A stretch of 64,000 nucleotides of DNA, taken from NCBI GenBank assembly GCA_016800925.1, contig JABCPU010000086.1, positions 124,001-188,000 of the forward strand, written 5' to 3'. This stretch comes from Suillus spraguei (taxonomy: Eukaryota > Basidiomycota > Agaricomycetes > Boletales > Suillaceae). Position numbers and translations under genes: made by a program. Each line of letters starts with the position of its first letter. The first letter of the stretch is position 1. The notes below the pieces were generated by a model. The model was given only the letters and a program-made list of their open reading frames with translations. It made no database searches and was not told where the DNA came from. Positions 1 to 9,397 of this stretch are shown in pieces.

Positions 1-1566
1 AATGGTAAGTCTCGCGGAACGCCGTCGTGATGTCTTCGACGGTGACTTCGCGTGCCTCGCGGTCGGATATTTGCTGAATGACCTGGTAGAATGCGACCTG
101 CATATTACGCGGAAGGTCGAGCTGCAAGTGTTGCTTGACAAGGTACGCGATGCCTCCCTTTCCGGACTGCGCGTTGACACGAATGACAGCTTCGTAACTG
201 CATCCAAGATCGGCGGGGTCCAGGGGCATATACGGCATGTCCCACATCTTGAGCTCACCGTTTTCAGCATTCTTTTTGTGACGGATACCCTGTCCTTCGA
301 AACCTTTCTTGATGGCGTCCTGGTGCGAACCAGAGAAGGCTGTGAAGACGAGCTCGCCAGCGTAGGGGTGTCTCGGGTGTACAGGGAGGTCATTGCAGGA
401 GGTCACAATGTCAATGACTTCCTGGATGTCACTGAAGTCGAGGTTGGGGGTGATTCCTTGTGTGTACAAGTTCAACGCCAGAGTCACAATATCGACATTT
501 CCTGTACGCTCCCCATTACCGAACAAACAGCCTTCCACTCTATCAGCGCCGCCAAGGACTGCGAGCTCCGCGGCAGCGATAGCAGTACCTTTATAAACTT
601 TTAAAAGTATATCCTTGATTTAATGTGTCCATGACGCACCTCTGTCATTATGCGGGTGCAAACTAATGATGATGTTTTCTCGCTCAGATATGTGAGCGGC
701 AAAGTATTCGATCTTTGAGTATGTTGAACGGACATGATAAAGACTCTTATAAAAGCGCCCACCTGATCAGCATAGTGGTTAGGAGGAGCAATTTCAACAG
801 TGGCAGGAAGATTGAAGATGATGCGGTCAATGCCTGGCCCAGCCTTGCCCCATGCGGTTTTGACAGCCTCACAAACTTGGAGAGAAAACTCCAATTCTGT
901 CTGGGTGAATGTCTCCGGGCTGTATTCATAACGGAATTTCATCCCATGCGATGCAGAGTATTGATCAGCAAGTTCGCTAATAAGTTTGGAATGTCTGGTG
1001 GCCAGTTCAATTGTCTGTTCCTTCGAGTTACGGAAGACGACGTTTCGGAACATAGGACAAAGCGCGTTATACATGTGCATGATAACATGCCTTGCACCAG
1101 CGACAGCTTCGAATGATCTTCGAATGAGGTCCTCACGAGCTGGAGTTAGAACCTAGATCTGAATATCAGTAGGTGAAACCAAGTAATTTTGCACGAGTGC
1201 TTACTTGGATCCATACATCATCCGGGATCTCATTATTTTCGATCAAATATCGAACAAATAAGAAATCGGTGTCGCTAGCAGAAGGGTAGGCAATCTCGAT
1301 TTCCTTGAATCCACATTTGACCAGCAAACGAAAGAAGGCGAGCTTTTGGTCTGCCATCATTGGGCATGCTAAGGCTTGATTTCCGTCGCGAAGATCTGTG
1401 GAAAGCCATATGGGAGCTTTGGTGAATGTCTTGGTTGGCCATTGACGATTGTTGAGGGCCAGTGGCACGTATGGTCTGTACTTTTGACTTGGATCAATGC
1501 TACAGGTCGTGATCAATGAGAGCGCTGAAGATCAATCTAAAAAAAGACGGACAGCATGCAAGGCAT
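1..1566 (-). CDS. LEU4: 2-isopropylmalate synthase, N-terminal part (runs off left edge)
   Basis: Alpha-isopropylmalate synthase joins acetyl-CoA and 2-oxoisovalerate in the first committed step of leucine synthesis. Seen here: the fungal leader [20 protein letters not shown], the metal-binding start of the TIM barrel ([11 protein letters not shown]), [20 protein letters not shown] and, near the edge, [15 protein letters not shown]. The coding order is rebuilt from five exons, roughly 1566-1553, 1499-1205, 1152-763, 712-640 and 588-1, with GT-AG introns. The start is a choice. An ATG at 1516 gives an unspliced leader, while an ATG at 1566 followed by a 53-nt GT-AG intron gives MPCMLIDPSQK, closer to the usual fungal start. 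The C-terminal regulatory domain lies outside the window. The family assignment is firm; the first exon is an inference. Confidence 0.93.
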
Positions 1567-1835
1567 GATGGGCGAACTTGATGAGAGTATTTGCAGGAAT
1601 TGGATGGGGAGCAGCCGGCAGAAACCTGTGAGTCAAGGTCGAGTCACTGATCTTTTATTCAAGTTCTTTCGGCAATTATTTATGTAATTAATAATGCTCC
1701 AGGTACGAATGGAGTCAAGTAGTGATGCGACCATGACGGTTTACTGCGGAGCAGCGCTCAGCGCTCAGGCTTTTTAGCATCCCCAGTTGGAAACCTCATC
1801 AGATCTAGAAGCTCAGGGCCTAGAGGACTAGCCTA

Positions 1836-2466
1836 TAACCCTACTCTTCTTCAGTTTATTTTTCTGAGCGCTCATAATGAAATAAACTGGAATAAACTGT
1901 CAAGCAAGGTTCAGACGCTGTTCCTGACGCGGAGAGTGAAACGCGAGTAGCCGCACAACTTGCCGACGCTTTGCCGTGAACTGGAGACCAGCAGTATACT
2001 CATCATGGCGCGCGATAATTCAGTGCATCGACAATATCCACGATAAGAAGCAAGAGAACACACAACGAACTTCTTGGAAAATAAAATCTCGTGCTCCTCG
2101 CCGAGGCCAAAGACTCTGGGGATCAGCTCATTGCAACTACACTCGCATTGGTGGCCTTGGATCGTCGATGGGACAGATGCAACGGTAAGTATGGTAAAAG
2201 CGGACATGGTCCCATGGAGCAAGCGAGAACGAGAGCTCCTACTGTCTGTCTCCGTTCCAGTAGTCACTCATAGTACTCGATATCAGTAAATTTTTGCGCT
2301 TCGGCGGCTCGGCACCCAATCAGACTCAGTTTACTCCGACATTTTTGCCAATGACATAAACTGGCAAATAAACTGGCACTCAATAACTCTGACAGTTTAT
2401 TTCCCATCGCTTATTGCTCAAACAGCAAATAAACTGAAGAAATAAATTGTTATTGAGTAGGGTTTA
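1836..2466. mobile_element. putative ~630-bp terminal-inverted-repeat element (MITE-like)
   Basis: The two ends are inverted copies. The left end reads AACCCTACTC then TTCTTCAGTTTATT; the right end reads AATAAACTGAAGAA, 13-15 extra bases, then GAGTAGGGTT. The interior is rich in further AATAAACTG / CAGTTTATT motifs on both strands, and no credible protein is encoded. It lies in the gap between LEU4 and the glutamyl-tRNA synthetase gene. Target duplications are unclear; TA-rich sequence flanks both ends. This looks like a non-autonomous DNA transposon; the superfamily cannot be assigned from one copy. Confidence 0.55.
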
Positions 2467-2744
2467 TCTACAAGTTGGATGTGCTCGATGAGTGCTCGAC
2501 GAGCGGTGTTTGATTTTAGGCGACCGCTTAGTGTCGCTCAAGTTCGGGCTTTAATATGCATCATGAATATTTCTAACATATCTACTAGCAGTACCAATAG
2601 ATCTAATTCGTTCGACTAAATCATTCTTTGAAAAAACGAGAGCATCATACACTCCAGGATGAGTGTACTACTGAAGTTGTAAGTGTTTGTAAGTGTCCGT
2701 AATGCGCGTAAGTTAAGCGAGAAGTTGGGTGTTTTGCAGATAGT

Positions 2745-2980
2745 TACATAGTGTTGTGAGCAGAACTCTGCCATTCTGCCATGTGACAGGGCAGAACTGG
2801 CACTGCCAGGCAGATGGCAGTCAGAAAGTGGCAGAACTCCCACACCTGCAAAACCGTGGGAGGATGTACTAGATAGTTTGATTTTGATGGGACAAGGAAT
2901 ATTGATTCTATGTTGCTATTGAGCTCTTTAAAACATCACGTGATTCTGCCATCTGCCAGTTCTGCCAGGTCTGCCCACAG
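2745..2980. repeat. TGCCAG/CTGGCA-rich inverted repeat region
   Basis: Positions 2756-2846 contain several CAGAACT, GGCAGAACTGGCA and CTGCCATTCTGCCA motifs. Positions 2944-2978 contain the inverted counterpart (TCTGCCATCTGCCAGTTCTGCC). The segment sits a few hundred bases upstream of the glutamyl-tRNA synthetase start and encodes no protein. It is probably a transposon remnant; I cannot name the family. Confidence 0.4.
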
Positions 2981-3223
2981 CAGTACTACAGATGTAGTAC
3001 CGAGTCATTATGAACCCAGCGGCTATAAATCATGGTAGTTCGACCACACTCAGGCTGCAGCTTGCCAGGGTGCCATAGTAATTATAGTATCATTAGCACA
3101 GTTAAACATCCATTTGAGAGGGATAAATCTGTAGATAAGATTAAGTTTTATCTTGGGACCGCGCCACGCCGCCGAGTCATTGCTAACTTGAATGATCATT
3201 GTTACTCTCTCAACTGCACGATC

Positions 3224-5976
3224 ATGTCTATAACACTTTCAACAAAAACTTCACCATTTCCTTATGCATCGATCGCCATCGCGACTTATACGCAGAAAGT
3301 GGACATAAACTACGATGAATCAGTAGACGGTGTCTTTCTAGACTTTGAGGGCTCACAGATCTCTGCGGATGATGAGATTGTAGCCGTCTTGGCCAATGCA
3401 GGAGGACTCGCTGGAGACAGCACAAAGGCATTATAAACCTTGATATAACTCATGCAAGTTTAACTGATTCACTTATAGACTGCCGCGTACTTCGAGCTCG
3501 CAAAAACTGTGCCGACATTGACAGCGATCCCGGATATCCTTGCTCTTCTCGATTCTTTGGATAACCATCTCGCATATCGCACCTTCCTCGTCGGCCACGA
3601 CATCACTGCAGCCGATTTCATCATCTGGGGTTCAATCAAAGGTAGCGTGATCAGCCAAATTGTTGATGTTGTCATGTCTGACATGAGTCAGTTGCGCCAA
3701 AATTTATCGGGTTTCTCAAGAATGGGCAGCAATATGTTCATCTTCTTCGGTGGATGTCTCACATCGAGAGTCTCGAGTCCATTCAAGCTGCGCTTGCGAG
3801 CCTCACAGCAGCCAAAGCCAATAAAGCTAGATCAAACAAAACGGCCGCAGGGTTCGCTCTTGGCCTCCAAAACGCAAAGGAAGGCCTCGTCGTCACGCGT
3901 TTCCCGCCTGAACCCTCTGGGTACCTCCACATTGGTCATGCAAAGGCCGCGATGTTGAACCAGTATTTCGCAAAAATGTACAATGGGAAGATGATCATTC
4001 GTTTTGATGATACCAACCCCACGAAAGAGCGAGTAGGTCCCTTGTTTTATCCGTCAGTCTTTGAGATTTTATAATGGAACGCCTAGGCTGAGTTCGAGGA
4101 GACTATTTTACAAGATTTGGAGCTCCTGAACATCCGCGGGGATAAAGTGACCCACACATCAGATTACTTTGACCAAATTTATGAATTAGCCATTCAAATC
4201 ATCAAGAGTGGTAAAGCTTACGCTGATGATACCGAGCAATTGCAGGTACGGAACTTTAGTTCAGGAATCATGCACAAATTTTGATAGGGCTAAAACTTAG
4301 ATGCGCGAGGAACGAGGCAAAGGTATTGCATCTGCTCATCGAGATGACTCGATCGAGGACAATCTGAGGCACTTTGATGAGATGAGGACCGGATCTCCAG
4401 AGGGCCTGAGATGGTGTATACGTGCCAAGATTAGCGTGGACAATCAGAACAAAGCTCTGCGTGACCCCGTTATTTACCGGTGTAACTTAATCCCTCATCA
4501 CCGAACTGGGTATGGAGTCATCTACTCTAATTTGCACTGAATATTGATCCATCTTTCAGAGATAAGTGGAAAGTATACCCCACCTACGATTTCGCGTGCC
4601 CAATCGTGGACTCTCTTGAGGGAGTTACCCATGCCCTCAGAACGAACGAGTATCGTGAGCGAAATGCGCAATATCATTGGATGATCGAAGCCCTTGGCAT
4701 GCGTGGTGTTGACATTTGGGACTTCAGGTTAATCACTCTCATCGGATCTGCATTTGAAAACTCCTAACACTTCCGCAGTCGTCTCAATTTCATCTATACA
4801 CTTTTGTCCAAGCGGAAGTTGCACTGGTTCGTGGACAGCGGAATAGTCGGGGGTTGGGATGACCCACGTTTCCCAACCATTCGGGGTTAGTTCTTCTGTC
4901 GAGTGTAGAGCGCAAGGCTGTTTCTGACACGACTGCGGCAGGGATCCGTAGACGCGGACTAACCGTGGATGCGCTGTCACAGTTCATGTTGGCTCAGGGG
5001 CCTTCACAAGCAATTGTGTCGCTCGAGTGGGATATGATCTGGGCCATCAATAAGAAAGTAATTGATCCTGTTGCTCCGCGCTTCTGGGCAATTGTGAAGG
5101 AGAACAGGTGCCGTCATCAGCAATATCAAACATCTGTTTGCAAGCTGACACAATCGTTCACAGTGTCTTTGTAACCATCAACGGCGGCCCCCCTGCACCC
5201 GAGATGAAGACTCTACCACGGCATAAGAAGAATCCAGATGTTGGCGAGAAAAAGACCGTATTTACGTCTACCATCCTTGTCGAGCAGGAAGACGCCATTT
5301 CCTTTGATGATCAAGAGGAGGTATGTCATACCAACGATAGCCGAAAGACAAGCCTCATCCGCACTGATCGCATCAGATAACGTTGATGGACTGGGGAAAT
5401 GCCATTGTCCGGTCTAAGACCACGGGCCCCTCGGGCGAAGTCACTTCCCTCACGATGGATCTCCATCTCGAGGGCGATTTCCGCAAGACGAAGAAAAAGA
5501 TTACTTGGCTTGCACAACCATCCAAAGATTACCCCTTAGTCGACGTAACGCTCCTTGACTACGACTACCTGATCACGAAGAAGAAGCTCGAGGAGACGGA
5601 CGATGTCAAAGATTTCGTCACGCCCGTGAGCGAGTTCCGAGAGGAGGCGTTTGCAGATGCAAACGTAACAACGCTCACTAAAGGGGATATCATTCAGTTT
5701 GAGAGGAAGGGTTATTTCATCTTTGACGGTATTGCGGAGGATGGGAAGCTCGAGTTTATCCGGATTCCCGATGGGCGTGCGGCCAATCTGGCTAGTAAGG
5801 CAGGGAAGCCTAGTGTTGTTGCCGTTGAGGCTCCAGTGTCGGCCTCTGGGACTACCGCTGACGCTAGTCCTGTCCCCTCCTCAACAATGTACCAAGTGAA
5901 GAAGATTTATGGCGAAGAACCGGTGAAGCCTGTGTCCACCACGAAGATGTACGCGGTTTCGAACGTGTACGAGTGA
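3224..5976 (+). CDS. GUS1: cytosolic glutamyl-tRNA synthetase
   Basis: Class I aminoacyl-tRNA synthetase that charges tRNA-Glu in the cytosol. The N-terminal GST-like domain includes [20 protein letters not shown] and [13 protein letters not shown]. The catalytic domain has [17 protein letters not shown] (HIGH motif), [31 protein letters not shown], and [12 protein letters not shown] as the KMSKS equivalent. The C-terminal beta-barrel anticodon domain ends near SNVYE before the stop at 5974. At least eight exons are needed; donors such as GTAGGTCC (about 4032) and GTACGG (about 4246) are clear. The first intron is odd: the exon runs to STKA at about 3433 with no GT donor nearby, and the next exon starts at ACTGCCGCG at about 3480, so a GC-AG intron or a mutation is likely. 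The gene is complete and starts in a repeat-rich promoter region. Confidence 0.95.
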
Positions 5977-6190
5977 TAATCAGGATAAAAATCTAGGGGT
6001 AGTTAGGATATTCTTAGAGGTCATAACTTGCCAACGACTATTGTGTTATGTCGAATTTTATCGAAAGCCTTGTCGGGGACTACAAAATAAAATTGCGGTG
6101 GTGCGCAGCACCAATTCCTGACCCATGTACGTCTATTGGTCCTCACAAGGCCTGAAAGTGAATCCCTTGTCATGGACAGGAATCTCTAAA

Positions 6191-6808
6191 GGTTTCGAAC
6201 AAGCCAGCGCCCTGATGTCGAATAAAAATGTCGTAGGAACGTTTCGAATATGCGCCATCCAGGTGGAACAAATCTCGAATCTTTACATGGTATCACCAAT
6301 TTTGAGTCTGCCGACCAAAATCTCTTCACTGTGAGGCCATGCCCAAGGTGCGATCATGAATAAAAACAATTCTCGCGAAGGTTTCGAACCTGCGCGATCC
6401 AAGAGGATCAGATTTCAAATCTGTGAACCACTTGGCCATGAGTCTTTCGATTAATGTTCGAAGACCTATCCCCGGCGAATCTGCGCCGTCTACGAGGAAC
6501 AGATTTTGAATCTGCCGACCACTTGGCCATAGGGTCTCATGGTTGGCGTTCGAAGACTTCTCCATGAGCTCATGCAAAAGGGACGATCATAAAGAAAATA
6601 TATTATCCGCGGGTTTCGAATCTGCATCAGCCAAGAGAAACAGATTTCGAATCTGCCGACCACTCGGCCATTAGTCTTATGGTTAACGTTCGAGGACCTC
6701 TTCATGAGTTCATGCCCAAGGTGCAACCATAAAGAAAAATTAGTATCTACAGGTTTCGAACCTGCACCGAGAACGGATATCGAATCTGTTAACCACTTGG
6801 CGAAGACT
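6191..6808 (-). repeat. tandem array of decayed tRNA-Ser(CGA)-like units
   Basis: On the minus strand a tRNA-like unit recurs, at about 6752-6808, 6611-6677, 6474-6537, 6380-6446 and, more decayed, 6241-6330 and 6191. Good units carry an A-box-like TGGCCGAGTGG, an anticodon arm CAGATTCGAAATCTG with anticodon CGA, and a B-box-like GATTCGAAACC or GGTTCGAAACC. The best-preserved spacing is about 138 bp. The spacer is also shared (TTCATGCCCAAGGTGC, GTTCGAAGACC, AAAGAAAAA). Acceptor stems do not pair, so none is a convincing functional tRNA. The same unit and spacer recur at 26876-27345 on the plus strand. They are probably relics of a tandemly amplified tRNA-Ser gene or a tRNA-derived SINE. Confidence 0.7.
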
Positions 6809-6839
6809 AGTTAAGATATGTCGATGAGTTGAAGCTAAA

Positions 6840-7936
6840 CATTATGTCAAGTAGATAAGGTCCGCCTGACAAGTGACGGGATGATCCATTTGATTGTGCA
6901 GGCAAGAACGACAGTAGCTGGAATACGGTCATAAGCTACTTGTAGTGATGAGTGAGCGAGAACCTAAGGCCGAGTAACATCCCAAGTTTCGCCTGAAAAT
7001 CTCCAAGCCCCCGGGGGTATCCGTAACGATACCACAACGTGTTTGTGAATTTCACCATTCAGTATGTCCGAAGAGGTCCGGCATGTGTGCGCCGAGGAAG
7101 CTGTTTGTGTGGGTGCCGTAGAATACTTGAATGGATCAAGATATTCACACAGTGCCGTCATGATACGGGGGGAAACCCAAGAACTTTTGATAAAGATGTG
7201 CTAGATCTGTACATTTCCAACTGAGAAAAGCACTTCGTGGGAGTCGGATATTGGTTGACCGTTGTGAGCGTGTTAATTTGCATAGATAGCGACTTTCCGC
7301 CGAATATCGTACTATCTTGCAGCTTATGGAAAAGCCTGCTGTCACGACCATAAAAATTAATCACCGCATGTAACGGGAGAAGCAGTACATAGGCGCACAC
7401 GTCAGGGACCTTTCAAATTTAATCTGTACTAGCATCCTCTGTAAGCACATTGCTTAATTTCGGGACGGTAGAGTAAGAAGCTCACCATTTATATCATAGC
7501 CTTTGTTCCCTTATTGGTGATTGCAAAAGGATGTGCCAAAAACAGACATGAGAGATTTCGGTTTGATGTCCGCTCCCATGCTTGTGAACTTGGGCGAATG
7601 AATGTTTAGCACAGGGACGACACGCGTCAAGGTTTCATGTTGGAGAGCTAAAAATTACACAAGACGATCGATACGATAATGAGCGACAAGCCTATCAGGT
7701 ATAAATACCTCTATGGAAGGCATCCTTCCTCAGCACCAGTACTGTATTATGTCGAAAGAGCGATTAAACGCCAGAGTAATAATGCACGAGATTGAACGAA
7801 ATGGGATAAGACTGATAGAGCTACACAGGAACGAGCGACGTTAGCAAAAGCAATGACAAACAGAGTAATATCAAGAGATGCAGGGAAGAAAGCAGATAGA
7901 TGCAACAGAAAAGCGATGAAAAGTAAGAAAAACAGG
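6840..7936. other. gap without a recognisable gene
   Basis: Only short open frames without family signatures occur here. No tRNA, repeat or conserved protein was recognised. Confidence 0.5.
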
Positions 7937-8743
7937 TCAAATAGATCCGCGTCGTAATCGTCGGCCCCAATTGACGAGCGGTGTACTCCGCCAGAGCTTG
8001 GAACGATCTGAGGAGTCTGCATGAAGATTGAAGCGACTTCGGCGGAGTACTTCCATTAGGATGAATGAAACTGCGAAGCGATATCAGAAATGACACTAAC
8101 TGAAAAAAGGAGGAAAGATGTACCGAGGAGTTCTTCTGTTGATGCGAGGGGATGCATTTCAAACTCTAGATAGTCATGTCCTAGACTGGGAATTGGAGCG
8201 GCAATGAAGCGTTCGCCTACACGCATACTATTGGTGTGGAAAGAGCCTTTTGTCTGATTTGAATCATAGTCAAGAAGCTGCGTTATGTTCAGTAGTGATA
8301 CAGGACTTGAAGGAAAGCACAGACAGTTAGTGCATCTGGTGCTGCCATCCAAAAGTATTCCGTGTCGAAGCGTGTAGGTATACCAAGGACATTGTGACTT
8401 TGTGGTGTTAAGAACGTGCGGATATGAAGTTGAGGGAAACGTACGATAGTATGGCACTCGAGCACCCAAACATTCCTTTCGCTCCGACGATTTTTTCCTT
8501 GTTGATGACAATCTCTATTGGCTGCTTGCCCCTCCATCCGATCTCGGCGATGACTTCCCCTAGTTTATTATATATAGTAGTCCTGCGAGTTTCCCCATTT
8601 TCCTCTTCGCTCTCTGTGTCTGAATCCTTGTCATTGTTACGAATGAAATGGGACCTCGTAAGGATGGTATATCCAAGAGCACCAGTCTCGGGATAAACGA
8701 GAGTTGAGTTCAGGATATCCGACTTTGAAAATTTGAGGAGCAT
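7937..8743 (-). CDS. DUF6593-family protein (Agaricomycete expanded family, function unknown)
   Basis: A small beta-rich protein assembled from four exons. It starts at the ATG at 8743 (MLLKFSKSDILNSTLVYPE) and continues through YTILTRSHFIRNN and VIAEIGWRGKQPIEIVIN. A junction near 8446 leads to GIPTRFDTEYFWMAAPDALT, then after an intron LLDYDSNQTKGSFHTNSMRV and the tail FEMHPLASTEELL. A last intron leads to SFILMEVLRRSRFN and a TGA at 7937-7939. This order (short strand pairs, an AEIGW-type motif, FDTEYFWM, and a terminal EELL-FILME helix) matches DUF6593, known from large paralogous sets in mushrooms. The acidic insert DSDTESEEENGE lies in the first half. No enzymatic motif is visible, and the biochemical role is unknown. 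Confidence 0.75.
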
Positions 8744-9397
8744 CCTGCACTTGACTTGATGTAAGGTGGAAAGAAAAGTAATAAAAAACTTGAGGGAAGC
8801 GAAAATCTGTCCTAAAGAACAGCAGGATTTTTTATAAGGACATGTATGCGGTGGTAAGGAGGTCGCTGCCAGTGTACACCAAGCTCGATTCAGCTGTCCC
8901 TTTGATCGGCGGCCCGCTAACCGGGATGTCAAAAACTGCCACCATCAAGAATTGTCATCCAGTCTCAGACTCTTGACTATGTGCGGAAGCCATCTTGTTA
9001 ATCATCAATCATTTACCGCCCTATTGCCTGTTCACTATGCCATCTAATCACATTCTCCCGTATTCTGAACCATGGCCCATCAGAGTACCAGCAGACTACT
9101 AAGTAGTAGTAAGTGACAAGCCTGAATGCTATGTTTGATCATAAAGCCCACGCCACCAGTTGTTTGGTTCTATTGATGTTGTGGCAGGGGTTGAAACTGT
9201 GTCAGAACCAGTGATTTCAACACCGACGACGACGACGACGACTGCTGAAACGACCGAGAGGTCCTTTGACCGATTTTCATTCGCACTTGCACCTTAATTC
9301 CTTCAACAAACTGGATATTCGCACTTTTCAACGACCTCCTCTCAAGGGTTGGTGACAATAGATCCAATAGACTTAACCAGTTATTATTGCCGTGGAC
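8744..9397. other. divergent intergenic region with a short (CGA)n tract
   Basis: This segment lies between the start of the minus-strand DUF6593 gene and the plus-strand kinase gene, so it should hold both promoters. A short CGA/ACG microsatellite lies at about 9223-9242. No gene was recognised. Confidence 0.5.

Noticed and set aside
2..604. Open frame of 200 codons on the plus strand
   Set aside because: It is antisense to the conserved LEU4 exon ([13 protein letters not shown] region); the minus-strand reading has the family motifs.
6191..6808. Regularly spaced repeats considered as a CRISPR-like array
   Set aside because: The repeated part is tRNA-like with A and B boxes, the spacers are also repeated, and the genome is fungal.
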